Positions 24,156-37,405 of a stretch of 64,000 nucleotides of DNA are shown here, piece after piece. A program made the position numbers and the translations under genes. The notes below the pieces were generated by a model. That model did not search any database and was not told where the DNA came from. It saw only the letters and a program-made list of their open reading frames with translations. Position 1 is the first letter of the stretch, and each line of letters starts with the position of its first letter. The DNA comes from Manduca sexta. Lineage: Eukaryota > Arthropoda > Insecta > Lepidoptera > Sphingidae. The DNA lies in the NCBI RefSeq assembly GCF_014839805.1, contig NC_051128.1:12600466-12664465 (forward strand), in the 5' to 3' direction.

Positions 24156-25324
24156 TAGGGATGAGCATACTAATGACATTACCGTATTTGTCGGCACGCG
24201 GGCCAGTACACAGTACAGTACAATTACAAGGGCGGGGAGAGGTGAGGGATGCGAGGTTCGTGATACCGAGGACGAAACTGCAGTCTTGTAGAGTGTAAGA
24301 GTTTCAAGAAATGATATCGTCCTCTGGATCTGTAACAACTAAACGCGGCCATCTCTGTTTAGCGCAGTCGAATGGAGAATTAGACTTTAAAGTCATTGCT
24401 GACTAAAGGCCACATGCGACAAACAACATATATACCAAATCAATTCACCAGGAATGCATTCAACTATACCGTTTTACAGCCGAACCAAACAAATCAGAAA
24501 GGCAATTAAAATTGACATGCGATCGTGGATTTCACACTCAGCTTACTCATTCCAGAATTAATTGCCCAATTAGACAGTTATCGTCGTCTGAAAAGTGTAA
24601 CAGCGACGTGTAGGCGTAGTAAATCATAAGATTTGTAAAGAATCTGCCATTGGGTTTTATATGACTATTGGAGTATAATTATGTTTTGTTTATTTAATAA
24701 ATAAGTAATTGGTAATCTTAGGTGCAATTCGTTTAATGTAAATAGAATAATTATTCTGTTTAATTTGGATCGTCTTTAACCGTTTTTGCGCAATACGTAA
24801 ACAAATGGGATTGACTCTACAAACGAGGGGAGCGCTCAGTATATTTAGACGATTACTGTACGGTCGACCCGCATCCTGGGCTTACTGCATAGTGCATCTA
24901 TACAATGTCAATGTTGTCTGTCGTTTATTGACGTATTAATATGTAAAATTTAAGGTTATGAATCATTTTCTAAGTAAAGAAAAACCGTATAAGATTTTCG
25001 ATTTGAAAAAAATTGCTTGGCATCGGAATTCGTGGCGAAAATAATCACCTCTATAACAATAAACGAATACATTTTTTTTTAAATGTGAACTATTTGCACC
25101 TCTGTCTACCCCTTCACGTGAAGCGTGTTAATAACCAATGTCGACACGTGGCCGGTGTAGTGACGGCTGACTCACCGCTCTCTCGTTGTGCGACGTCCGT
25201 CGTTGTGCTCTGCACTCGAGACTCGTTCACTATACTCGTGTTTTATTCACTGCAACAACGCAAAATATACATTAAATCATCTTATTAATAAGTCTGAAGA
25301 TGTTTTGAAATGAAAAGAGACAAA

Positions 25325-25495
25325 CTAGCAATGGTGAAGGGTGAAATTTACCGAAAGAGAACCCTACACAATTTATAGGAACTAATAGTATGCATAAATA
25401 AGGTCTACAAATCGTTTTAATGATAATAAGATTTTACATTAATTACGTACCGACAGAAATCGGATTATGTAGACCCTTCGCCACTGCATCTTAGC
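25325..25495 (+). repeat. Interspersed repeat (copy also at 33385-33545)
   Basis: GAAAGAGAACCCTACACAA, CATAAATAAGGTCTACAAATC and GTAGACCCTTCGCCACTG have counterparts in the same order at 33385-33545. Confidence 0.6.
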
Positions 25496-26214
25496 CAAAA
25501 TTTCTATTTTCAATCGTTAACGCTAACAGCATCATATCATCCTCACTAATGAGAATCGCGACGCGTTATCTTTTTATTTCTTCTTACCTGCCAGCTCGAG
25601 CTAGCATATTTGTTTTTTTTTTTATTAATTTTATTCCTATTTTAAAATGTCTGTAGTCTTGTAATAGATTTTAATGTAATTTAGTAATAATAACTATTAT
25701 AACTTATCTTGATGTGTCATAAATGCAACTTTATTCGCCTACGTATAAAGTATTTTATTTTAACGTTATGTTTGGGAATTAATTGTTCTGACCGGGGGAA
25801 TGAAAATACTTCTTTAGCGGTCCCCCGACGCGACGACGCTTATGCTAAAATATTACTACGTACTTATAATATACTAAAAGGCAAAGAAATACGTTTTATT
25901 TTTTACTTTCAAGAGGTTTTTTGTATCTGGGTTATTTAGATTTTAAATTAGGAAAAAAGGCACACGGAGAAAGGTTGACTACCTAATTATGAAAAGGATA
26001 TTATGAGTTAATTTTTATTACCGAAGAATACAATGGAAATTTTATTCTATGACGGGTCTGATACCTATCTTTAACATCGCAAACTCAGAATTACAATAAC
26101 GTGAATACAACTCAAATTATTTCGAAAATTATTATATTAAAATTCTTGAATATTTGTGTAAAGTAAATTATTTACATATAATATTTTTATGTGCAATATT
26201 TGCAGTGAGATTAA

Positions 26215-26470
26215 AGCTCACCGTCTAAGTTGGTTTGACGATCTTAAACGCATGAGAGAAGACGGAACGTAAAGATGCATATCTGAGTCGACCAACAGGT
26301 CGCCGGCCGGTGAGACGACCGAGATACCGTTGGAGCGATATGATGGAAGGTGATCTGCACCACCTTCAAGCCAGTAAGTGGCGAGGGTTGGCGCAGGACA
26401 GTGACAGTGTGAGTACTCTAGTTTCGGAGGCCAAGACTCACTTTGGGTCACTGAGCCAACGGGAGTAAGT
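26215..26470 (+). repeat. LINE ORF2 3' end fragment
   Basis: In shifted frames it encodes GRRPVGRPRYRWSD, WRGLAQDSD and SEAKTHFGSLSQRE, a C-terminal pattern common in insect LINE reverse-transcriptase ORFs, ending at TAA around 26467. Confidence 0.65.
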
Positions 26471-27371
26471 ATTTTTATATATACACCTACTTCATTTTAA
26501 TTGTCGAGATGCGATATAAAGGTATATATTAGGTTTGATAAAAATGAAAAGTTAATTTTCTGACAGCAAAAATCAGCAATGTTTTGTACATAGAGCTTAG
26601 CCATTTACCATATTTTCGTTGATATTAAAGAATTTATTTGGAAATATTTGTTGTCATTGATTTTTGCATAAACATCAGTACATGATGCATCAATTCGCAC
26701 ATACGTACGAAACGTTTAGACAGATATTTCGATAGAACGGTTTGTGCGAATTTACGAAATTTTACTTGAAATATAATAGCCTTTAATGTTTTATGTGGGT
26801 TAACAATGTCATAATAATATTAGCCTAAGAAAAAGAGTAAAATTATTCTGCTAAAACGATAGACACATACTCCCAAACAGTTAGATAAAACACCAAGAGT
26901 CAATTTAATTATTATGGCAGCTAAATCTTCTTCTAGAATAACATAGAATTTGTAATTTAATTATAATATATTTTTTCTTGTTCTATTATTTTTATTCTTG
27001 ACAATAAAGTGTAATAAATAAATGAATAAAAATAAATAAACATTGTAGACTTCACGTAAATTTTGAAGAAGTTGAAATCCGTTGAAACGAAGTCAAGATA
27101 TCATTAGAACAGAACATAAAAACACACGTGTCATATTGAATTATGGATCAGATACTTAGATCTAAGAATATGAAGGTTAATACACTCATCTTATGACAGT
27201 AATTGCTAGATTGAGTCATATACTCGTTATGGTGTTAAGACGCGATCAATCCTAGTTAACACTTCTTTAGAAACTATTAGAAGCTAAGTCAAAGGAGAGT
27301 TATTTCATTCATAAAATCCTAGTCATTTGTATAATTATTGGTTTCTTTCTCTTGGTTGTTTGAAAAATATT

Positions 27372-27625
27372 ACTAGATTTCGCTCGCGGCTTCGCCCGCG
27401 TGAAGAAGTTTTCCGGGATACATATTTTTTCCGACTGCTTGATATGTATCGTTATATTATGACTAAATTACACAAAATCATTATAAATTGTAGCCTATGT
27501 GTTATTCTTATGTATAACCAATATTACTGTGAAGTCTCATCCAAATCCGGTCATTAGTTTTTTCGTGAAAGAGGAACAAACATACAGACATCCTCACAAA
27601 CTTTCGCATTTATAATATTAATGCA
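27372..27625 (-). repeat. RTE-derived repeat
   Basis: Read on the minus strand it begins ATTAATATTATAAATGCGAA AGTTTG and ends at CTTCACGCGGGCGAAGCCGC, the usual boundary motifs of lepidopteran RTE-type repeats. Confidence 0.65.
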
Positions 27626-27817
27626 TATCGCATTGCATAACCACACCGTAATAGGTACTTATCTAGAATAATATAAAATTAATGTGTGTTTCGTTGGATT
27701 AGCAATATCCGCGTTATAAAAAAGATACGCAATTTCTATTTTTATTATGGTAACAATTGTGACTGGATTTATTTTAAATAAATATAAAGTCTAATTTCTA
27801 ACCTGACAACTGCTGTC

Positions 27818-28047
27818 AAAAATCATGTGTGTATTCTTTGTGAATTTATCGTTCGCTTTAACGGTGAAGGAAAACATCGTGAGGAAACCTGCACATCTGA
27901 GAAGTTCTCTATAGGAATTTCGAAGGAGTGTGAAGTCTACCAACCTGCACTAGGCCAACGTGGTGGACCAAGGCCTAATCCCTCTCAGTAGTAGAGGAGG
28001 CCCGTGCCCAACAGTGGGATTACAATACAGGGCTGATATTATTATTA
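27818..28047 (+). mobile_element. tRNA-derived SINE (family 2), 5'-truncated
   Basis: Starts at AATCATGTGTGTATTCTTTG, without the tRNA-like head. It contains the central block and AGGCCTAATCCCTCTCAGTA and ends in ATT repeats. Confidence 0.85.
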
Positions 28048-28446
28048 TTATAACAATAATGGTTATTAAAATACCGTAAAGTGTAGGTAGTTGCACGTAC
28101 CTAGCCTGGGTATTGCATTCCAATGTCATGAATTGACACTGATCGTAATCGATTACCGAAACTATTTGCAAACAATTACTTTATCTCGCTTTGAATCAAT
28201 TAAATTGTTTTTATTTATACCCAACTTTATAACGAGGCTAGCTAGAGTTGGCCTGATGGTGAGCGCTACAAAGTAACAACTATAGAAAGAAAGAAAATAT
28301 TTATTGCTAACACAATTTTAAATAGATACAATACTACTTTAAACAAACGAAATTGTTATATTATTAATAAATAAATAAATAAAAATAACTATATTATTAA
28401 TTATTATAATATATTACTCTAAACAATAATTACGTACTGACGTGAC

Positions 28447-28705
28447 TGCCTCGGTGACGTAGTTGTATTGCATGCCCGGTACAATAGCGCTCTGAGGTCC
28501 TGGGTTCGAATCCCGGGTCGAGCAAAGTGATATTTGGGTTTTTCTGCTCAGTATCAGCCCGGAGTCTGGAATTTGTGCCCGATATGGCGATAGGCTCGCC
28601 CTCTATCATCATGGGACGGAACATACTTGGCGAAAAGTGGGTGCCCTAGTTGCGCCCCTGCATACCCCTTTGGGGATAAATGCGTGGTGTTATGTATGTA
28701 TGTAA
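28447..28705 (+). mobile_element. tRNA-derived SINE (family 1), full length
   Basis: Head TGCCTCGGTGACGTAGTTG, box B GGGTTCGAATCCC, the body shared with 10381-10646 (opposite strand), and tail GTTATGTATGTATGT. Confidence 0.9.
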
Positions 28706-31371
28706 TAATTACGTAAAGTTCAGCGAAGAGCTACACAAATAACATCATCGAAAATTAAATATAAATAGGTCATTAATTTCTAATGCAATAAATATTTTAT
28801 AAATATCACTAGAATGAATATTTTACATAAAGCGGTTACAATCAATATCAAGAATGTCTGACTCATTGACTTAATAATTCATCTTGAGACGTGACTGTCA
28901 CAGTCTTCATTAGATTTTTTACTTCGTTGCATTCAGACGCCATTTTCATGGTTTTTACAAAAATATGAACCATTTTTTTTAGATATTTTAGCTGTCTAAG
29001 CGCATGTTTCCTTACGTCTAAATGCTTAATATTCGTATTAAAATATAAGACCACCAGAAATAGATGTAACAGTGTCAACTACGCTCCAAAATAAATAATA
29101 CCCGATGAGTAACATCTAAATTACCAGTTTAATAATTAACCTTTATTTTAACATTTAACATTGTAGCAGGCGCATAGAGACGAAATTAAAGACTTAGAAA
29201 ACTGATATCACGTGATGACACGGTTCCAAACAGAACAATTTCAGCATTTTATTCATCGCCAAATGCGCTGGAAGGTGGAGCATCCAAATTAATAGACGGT
29301 GAATCAAAATTCCTCGCGATTTCTCAAAAACTCCGACCGCTGCGCCGCGCCGTAGGCGGAGCTCGATGACATCATTGTGTTTACTTGTGTCATGTCTACG
29401 CTGACACACACTTACGTAATTTGTATGGGTTCCTACACACGAGTCATTACAGACTCTATCATAAAGAGCACAAGACATTTTTTCATTCGTAGTGCCATCG
29501 GAATACGTACCATCACATTGCGAATGCGCATAGGTTCTAGGTCCATAAGCGCGTGTGGCTTTGTTGTGTTCGAGATTTATCGATCGACCCGTAATAATGG
29601 ATGTCGAACAATGATGAGTATTATTGTTTTTGCGGCGACAATAGCTGAGGATTAAAGTACGATAGTTGGATTAATCCTTCTCGGATGACTGCCTTTAGCC
29701 TTGGAAATGTTTGATTAGAATGAATACCGAGAAACATTCTGAATGTTTGAGTTCGGTGTTTGATGAATTCGCTGTCTGACTTTTTAAAATTACCTTTTTT
29801 TTATTAAAGAAAATAAATCCCCTTTAATGCAGCATTCACGGCCAGTTTACGGAAAATGTGACTGATATAGGTTGTTGTAGTATATATTAAGGTGTCATTA
29901 TAACAATATAGTCAGTGTATCGTCGAACTTCGATCGTTCCATTTCTCTTCCAAACATCTGACCTTGCATGACAGTTTCTTGGCAATTCAAGAATAAAATA
30001 AACTCTGTAAAAGGAATTCTATGAAATCCTTTAAATGAAATTACAGGTTCTGTAAATAGATCAACTTCGTTAAAATCTAGATGACATTCGATCTCAGGTC
30101 AGGGCTCAATCAATCGTTCATTAATATCCTGTGGGAACGTACAGGCATTGTATTAACGTAACTTTTGTGAGAGATGTGATCTTTGAAAAATGTTTCTTAA
30201 AAGAGTTGTGCACTCGTATGGAAAATTAAAAATATTCTTTTGCAAGTAAATAAATGAGCAGCAGACTGCTTTAGAAAAAAAAAAACGAATGCAATTTTTA
30301 TGCACTATTTCATACCTTTAAACTAATTTTGAAAAAAGCAACACTAGAGTTTCTTTCCCGCTCTTCTCCGGTGGAAACAGCTTTTTGAACTGCTGGTAGA
30401 CTGCAGAGTTAATATTTACGGAATCATAATGTTTTATATTTTATGGGTTCGAATAAATTATTTCATAATTAGAATGATAATGCGCAAATGTATCTTTTAG
30501 ATGCAATAAAAGTGAATTATGTTCTAAATTTATTTTGATATCAGTCAACAGACCAGATTTCTAAGGTTGAGTTGTGTGAAACAATTCCAAAACGTATAAA
30601 TTATATTTTTCTTTAGAAAAGCTGATATTATTGAAAACGTGTTTTTAAGTCATCTTCTTACTTTTACGCCTAAAATATGAACCCATACCTATCTACAAAA
30701 CCTTGTTCCTCGTATGTAGTCATTCTGCCAAAAATAACCTCAAAAACACAGCTCGTAATCGTCAAACTTGGAAAAAATCTAGCGCTCATGAAATTGTGTC
30801 AGCTGCAACTTTCAGTGTAACGGTAAATATTGCACACTGACGCCAAAATGCGACGTTTCACCCACTGATGTCGCGTGAATAGCTGTTGGAAGACTTTATT
30901 ATCTCATTAGTTGATTGTCGCACCGACGGCGGCAAATATATTTCCTATGACGTGATGTGACGTAAACTCACTAATATGCTAAGATCTTAGCTCAAATTGT
31001 TGGGGCTACGATTAGTAGAATTCTTCATTCATTTCTTTTCTAAATCTAGAAAAGAGGTATTCGCTAGGTTATTTTATCGTGAGATTTTCAAATTCGTCAT
31101 TAAACTTAAGGTAGGTAATTAAAATAGAAAAATGACGTAACCCTGGTGTTGCAGGCACATCAAACACTAGGTGCCGCTTATGTATATTTTAGTCCATAAC
31201 AAGGTTCTATGCTAAAATTTCTACCTAGCGTTACCGAATTTAGAAATTGTACACTCCAAACAACTAAGTTTAGACTTTATAGCAGGATACAGTAGAAACT
31301 GACATATTTTACATGCATCCGTTTACCTTGTAAAACTTTTAAATTTAATAACTTTATTATCACCTTTTTTT

Positions 31372-31490
31372 TATATATAGTTGCAATGGAATGGGCGTTT
31401 GTCTTCCATCTCACCTGATGGAAAGTGTAGATGAAGACGAAGGTGGTACACGCCCATCCAAAAGAAACCTGTTCACCTAAATATATTAAC
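31372..31490 (+). repeat. Interspersed repeat fragment
   Basis: GGGCGTTTGTCTTCCATCTC ACCTGATGG and GACGAAGGTGGTACACGCCC form a known type of lepidopteran repeat ending. Class unknown. Confidence 0.5.
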
Positions 31491-31962
31491 GCTTAAAAGG
31501 AGGATTTCAAGAAAGAAGTTAGTAATTACTCTACACGTATGATTATAATTTTTCGTTCCCAATTTATAGAAAATAAGTATCACATAATTAACGGTAATGG
31601 AATTATTTAAATTCATTATGAATCCAAAATCATGTTAACTGTTAACTTAAAATATCAAAATAAAACTAGCTATCGGAATTTATTGCGATTTTAAGTTTTA
31701 TTTTACTCCTGACGTTTCGAAAGTTTTGCAGCGTTGATGGCTACGAATCTACAGAACATAACCTGAGCTCTACAGTCATAGAAATAGGTACTATTTAAAA
31801 AGTGAATTACAATTTTGTTCCATTTAGTAATTAAAGAATTTATTATTATTATATATGATACTATTATATTTTTTTCTTATTTATTTTATGCATCATAAGT
31901 TCGTCAAATGTTTTAGCATTCTGTCATTCTCTTGATTCAATATAGTTTAACTCTGTCGCTGG

Positions 31963-32045
31963 TAACCAAAGATACAGGCTATGCCTAGTTTGGGTACGCT
32001 TGGAAATTCTAGTACTAAGAATCTGTGGGTGACCTATGTCACCAC
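31963..32045 (+). repeat. LINE 3' UTR fragment (related to 46735-46895)
   Basis: CAAAGATACAGGCTATGCCT AGTTTGGGTACG matches the start of 46735-46895. Confidence 0.55.
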
Positions 32046-33094
32046 TTACTACACATAGGGAGAACACTAAAGTATAACACAAAAAACATAGTAATAGTTA
32101 TATATTGATTTATTTTTAATAAAATTAAATCTTTGTAAGTGTATTTTTGCAATAAACGATTAACGACGGCGGAGTCTACATAAAGTATTAAAATAAAATC
32201 TAAAAGAGCTAGATACTATATCGAAAACTATTTATCGCCTAAATAAATTAAAAACATATTAAATACGTACAATCTGTCGATTGCTCATACTGCCATCTGA
32301 TACTGCAACCTTATCCTCATTGCCGACCTACAAACTGCCAAGGATAAACGAAATACAAATATATATATCTGGTGGTAGAATATATTTTATATCCGCCCAG
32401 ATAGCGACTACCGTACACAGTGTTAAAACCCGTCATAGTGGTCCACGTAAGTGTCACGTTCCGGGATCAGCCTGTGTATATCCAGTTCCAACAGGCCGGC
32501 ATAGTTGTGTCAACTGCCGAGGGGTAATCATCTCTTGTCAGTCGACATTCTACTTACCATCAGTTACCGTGGGGTCACTTTGCCTTGCCCGAATAAAAAA
32601 TAATGTCAAGCTTATGGCTTAATATTATGGCGCTTTACTCCTCGAGCAGATTGACCTTTATTACCTCCATGAAATAATTTTACCTGTTTTCTACGGTTTC
32701 TATCACTCCATTTTTACAAACGTAGACTATATCTAACTTCAGACGTGTAGTCTTTTGTGCCGAAATGTAATTCTTTTTGGATATTATCCGAATGTAGGTT
32801 GCACAAGACTGCTAAAACGATCTATCAGGGAGCGTTATAATGAGACAACCACCACAATAATGGAGCACTTAAAGATATCTGTAGAGAACAAACAAAATAA
32901 ACACATCACCTTTCAGTACCGAAGGGCCCTTAAAACCCGATTCCTGAAGGTTTCTCTTTCGTAATTTATGTAAAATATAATTATCATTAGTATGATCTGA
33001 AGACCGCATTCATGCACATTAGTAGTATTAGTACTTATATGTTGTGTTGGGGCCCTTTCAGAAAATGTCACCCTTCGTCATTGTCACTTTTATA

Positions 33095-33190
33095 ATCGAG
33101 GGGGTAGGCAGAGGTGCAAGCAAGGAATTCACGCCTCGGCAGGACAGAAATTCCTGACTCCGGGTTTACTGAGCAGAAAACCCATATAAC
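33095..33190 (-). repeat. SINE family 1 fragment
   Basis: A 3' half only: GGTAGGCAGAGGTGCAAGCA and CTGAGCAGAAAACCCATAT on the plus strand match the reversed body of the SINE, without box A or B. Confidence 0.6.
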
Positions 33191-33384
33191 TTATACGACT
33201 AAAGTAAGCGTACAATAGTAATAAAGAACAACATTGCACAGAACGTGTTTCATTGACCTCAAGACTTCACACCTTCCATAAAAATGGCATAAGGTGATTT
33301 TACGTTACTGACAATACTAGCACAATAAAACCAGTTGAAAATTTCAAATAGGCCTGATACCAGGATACATGTCTTGCAGTGTCG

Positions 33385-33545
33385 GTGAAATTTTCGGAAA
33401 GAGAACTAGACACAACATCAAGGTACTAATTTGCATAAATGCGGTCTGTAAATCGTTCTATTGATAATTAGGTCGTACATAAATTCTACATAAAGGGAAG
33501 TGAGAATCGGGTTATATACTCTTCGTCACTGATGTCTTGTGTCGT
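33385..33545 (+). repeat. Interspersed repeat (copy also at 25325-25495)
   Basis: GGAAAGAGAACTAGACACAA, CATAAATGCGGTCTGTAAATC and ATACTCTTCGTCACTGATG parallel the other copy. Confidence 0.6.
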
Positions 33546-34199
33546 ATGATCATCAACACAAATGATGTACCGTATAATTTCTGTAAACTCTCCTCTACTA
33601 ATGAAACTCTCCTGTACTATTGACAAGATTTAGACATCTCCACCTCTCTGGCCTACTGGTATAACTACGGTATCTTATGAGATGCTCTGATCCACAGAAT
33701 TATACACCTACGGTACACGAGCGAAAGCACTTACATTTGGACAGAAACTTATAGGAAAAGGAAGCCCGTATACACTTTTAGAAAATTTTGTAAACATCGG
33801 AGCCATGCTTCCAATTATCCCACCAAAACATAGGAATTAAAATTAAAAAGACAACTTCCGTTACGTGTATTTATAAACGAATCTACGCAGTAGCCATCGG
33901 CAAGCCGAGCCGAGGTGAGTCACGCGTGCAACAAAAAATGTAAGATCAAGATTGATTTTTAATCTTGGTGTTAATTTTATGCTTGAGACCGTTGACTCAT
34001 AAGATGTTGCTATTGATATATAGGCTTTTCTACTACAAAAGAAAATATGAATACATTGTTTAGAGAATTGTTGATTCCAGATCTTGAATTATTTAATAAA
34101 GTCTAGCTTTCCTGATATTTTCTTCTTAAGTAAAGAGTCTGTTTCATAACTTTGACTAAATGTATAAGCCGCTCAAATACAAAAGACACTCTAATCTTA

Positions 34200-34325
34200 T
34201 ATCTACCACCTAAAGTCCACTGCTGAACATAGGCCTCCCCCAAAGATTTCCAGACGGACCTGTCGATTGCGGCCTGCATCCAGCGAGTTCCTGCGACCTA
34301 TATCAAGTCGTCTGTCCACTCTAAT
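34200..34325 (-). repeat. LINE ORF2 3' end fragment
   Basis: On the minus strand it encodes a WTDDL-like start and a WKSLGEAY-like end (GTGGACAGACGACTTGATAT, CTTTGGGGGAGGCCTATG), the same 3' end as at 50585-50715. Confidence 0.65.
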
Positions 34326-35464
34326 CTTTGCTTCTAAATAAATGGTAATCAAACGAGTACTATCTACATTAGTTGTTTATACAATAATTGACAAATATAA
34401 TGTAATTTACTTGAACATTGTGAAGCAGGGCAGGGTGTTGAATTTCCAAAATATAGGCAAGTATCACGTATACTTGAAGTGAAAGTTTGTATAGTACAAA
34501 TATAATTACCACATTAAACGGATCGATGTGTGCCAAGTTGATATAATAGAAATAAATATCCCTAGAACATACCAAGAACATAGTGGACGCCCACGGAAAA
34601 CTAGCCTCTATTTTAGTCACATATTATGTGACGAAACGAATTCATTATACAATAATGATCGTATTTCCTTACGTTTACCTTCAATGCTGAGCGATGAGGA
34701 AGCAATGTTCAAGCTAGATTTGGTGTGCTCCTTCGGTTTGGACGCAGGATAATGAGACACCAGTAAGTACTTATATATTTTAGTACACTGTTATAAGTAT
34801 TTCTAGTCGTCATATTTCTCAGAATCAAAGATTTTTTCTATAATAAAAGCCTTCAATGAGTCATTGTATATAATGCTTGAATAAGACGCAGGAGAAAAAA
34901 TATTTATCCTTAATAACACAATGATTTATTTATGCTACCTAATGTTATAATGTGATTATTATTTTTTTTTTAAATAGGCGACGCGGAAACTTGTTTCTGC
35001 AATTAAATGTTCTTTCTTCTTAGTTCTAGAAGTTTAACAATCATCATTAGTAACTTTTCCATAAACTGCATAATTTTGAACACAATTTCGATGAAATAAA
35101 CAAAACTTATACATACGTATATTTGTCATACAAATTACAAACAGCCTATTTAGACCCGGTATGCGGTGCATATAAACTGTTAATTCCTTGTTTTATATCA
35201 ATTCACGACGTGCGTTGTTTGCAGAGAAAATAGATTCAGCATATTAACTCAGTACTGTACAATTTAAATATTGACCGTGCGGAGACCACTGCACTAGATA
35301 ACTATTTTACTGTTATTGTATTCATTAGGTTTTCACATTGTGCCGAACAATAAGGTTTTGTTGAACGACATTTCCTGTAGAAATTATGTTCATACGGTAA
35401 AGTAGTTAAAAGTATTGTAGAAAATTGTATCGTAATATTTTCTTGTTTCCTAGCTAATTTGTAC

Positions 35465-35655
35465 TACTTAATATTATAAAGGGTAAAAGTTTGTAACTTT
35501 GTTTGTAGGGGCTAGTCTTTGGAACTATTGAACCAACTTAGAAAATTATTTCACCTAATAGGAGGCTACATTACTCCTAAGTACTATAGGCTACTTTTTA
35601 GCCCGAGAAAACGTTATCACGCGAGTGGAGTCACGGGCAAAAGCTAGTGTATCGT
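35465..35655 (+). repeat. RTE-derived repeat
   Basis: TTAATATTATAAAGGGTAAA AGTTTG, then GGCTACATTACTCC, AGGCTACTTTTTAGCCC, CACGCGAGTGGAGTCACGGG and AAAAGCTAGT. Confidence 0.65.
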
Positions 35656-36743
35656 ATAGCAGGTTCATAGTTCAACGAATAATTTAGAATTTCAAATTAT
35701 TAAAATAAATAGCTACCAACTGTTGTGAAATTTAAGTTACTTGATGGAAAAAAGACAAATAACTTAAAAGAAAATATATTTTCAAAATAATACTTCAAGT
35801 ATTGTATTCTTTTCTTTATAATCTTTTTAGGAATCCTACTTACAATAAGTCTTTGGTGAATTTAGTAATTCAACCTAATGTCTTAAACAAATTCTTGGAG
35901 AGAAATCAGTTAATAACTAAATTCGAAATGATTATACGCTAATAACTGTTTTAAATCCAACTGCGCATTTTTAATTACAATTACGTTCGCGTAATTATTT
36001 AACAGTGAACATTTCATACACTTTAAAAACATACATCCGCCATATTTATAATTGCAATTCAATATGGCGCATTTCGATTGTTTAAAAACGCATCATCGTA
36101 ACAAATCAAACTACTATAGTGAACTGCGCTGAAAATGTTCATAAATATTAATTTTCTCAGATTTTTATATAATGTAACCTTGTCATTTAACCTCAATGCT
36201 GGAATGTATGCTAATACTTGGACCAAACAGGTGCAACAAATGCAGCATTGTTAGTGACTAAGGCAAACAGCCAAGGCTGCCAGATATGGTTTCACTGGTT
36301 GGTATTTAGATTATCGAAGACTGTTTTAAGATGTCTCCTTGGTTTTAGACTTTATTTTATCAATAACGAATTAATAAAAAGGAATGGCTGCCCTCGCCCG
36401 CACTAGATAGGCATTGAGACTGATCACACTATTATCACCTATTTCGACCTTAATAAATATCTGCAGCTAATCTGCATGGGTTTTTCGTCAGTCATTTCCA
36501 CCAAACCAACATTTTTTTTAAATACGTCTCGTTTTAGTTATACATCCTATTTTATTGAGACACGCGACAGCCCTGCCAACGGCGCGTCAGCAGCCACTGT
36601 TCTTGCCTTTTTTGCCACCTACACAATGCCTTGCCACTGCGCTCGGTTGGACCGGCTAATAACAATCCGGGGAATGTAGGCGAACACTTACAAACTGTTG
36701 TCTTTCTATCATTGCACTGTTGTTTTAAATTTCAATTATAGTC

Positions 36744-36948
36744 AGGGCGCTCTATTCTTTCTATTGGGGTATATCCGTCTTTTTGCAATTACGGGCGCTC
36801 TAGTCCTAGGACAGCCTTGATAACCGTATAGGTAAAATAGTCAAAACATCCCCTATTTAACAACAAGACTTTCAAAACTATCCTTTAATTAGAAAGCCCG
36901 TAGTCGCAAACAACGGATTCGCCCGCGTAGACGGAATAGGGCGCCCTA
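36744..36948. mobile_element. Short MITE-like element with 14-bp inverted ends
   Basis: AGGGCGCTCTATTC at the left and GAATAGGGCGCCCT at the right are inverted copies about 205 bp apart. No clear target duplication. Confidence 0.5.
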
Positions 36949-37254
36949 ACTATTTTATCTAGTTTAGACTGCTTTATCTAGTTCATTACATCTATGGCAG
37001 AATGAGATAGACAATTATAAAGAGGGAGAACACGTGCGTCATTCGACAATTACGAATAAATATTCCGTTTCGTTTTTTATCCCTCCACGGCAAATGCAAC
37101 GTCGACCAAACAGTCATTAGATCGTTGGATGATCGCCGAAATTATGCCGGCTTGCCTTATTAGATGTTAGCAAGCCCCAAAACAGGACCCTAGGATTGTG
37201 ATATGTACTATATGGGATTTTTTACTATGTTACAAAATAAATTCTTATCTTACT

Positions 37255-37405
37255 TATAATAATAATGCAAAACTCGTGAAAATGTTTGTATATTTGTTGG
37301 AAGTAAACCCAGAACAACGGAACAGATTTAGATAATATTTGGCATAAGGATAGACATTTTCCGGATCAACAGTACTTTTTATCCCGGCAATTTGCTTATA
37401 TGGGT
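37255..37405 (+). repeat. RTE-derived repeat, diverged
   Basis: CTTATAATAATAATGCAAAA followed by CGTGAAAATGTTTGTATATT and a TTTTTATCCCGG block; weaker match than the others. Confidence 0.5.

Larger units (their letters stand above)
22570..31370. other. AT-rich region, repeats only
   Basis: Contains the repeats listed at 23990, 25325, 26215, 27372, 27818 and 28447. Short open frames (for example 23361-23552, 29377-29655) have no splice-site support, codon bias or recognisable motif. Confidence 0.5.
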
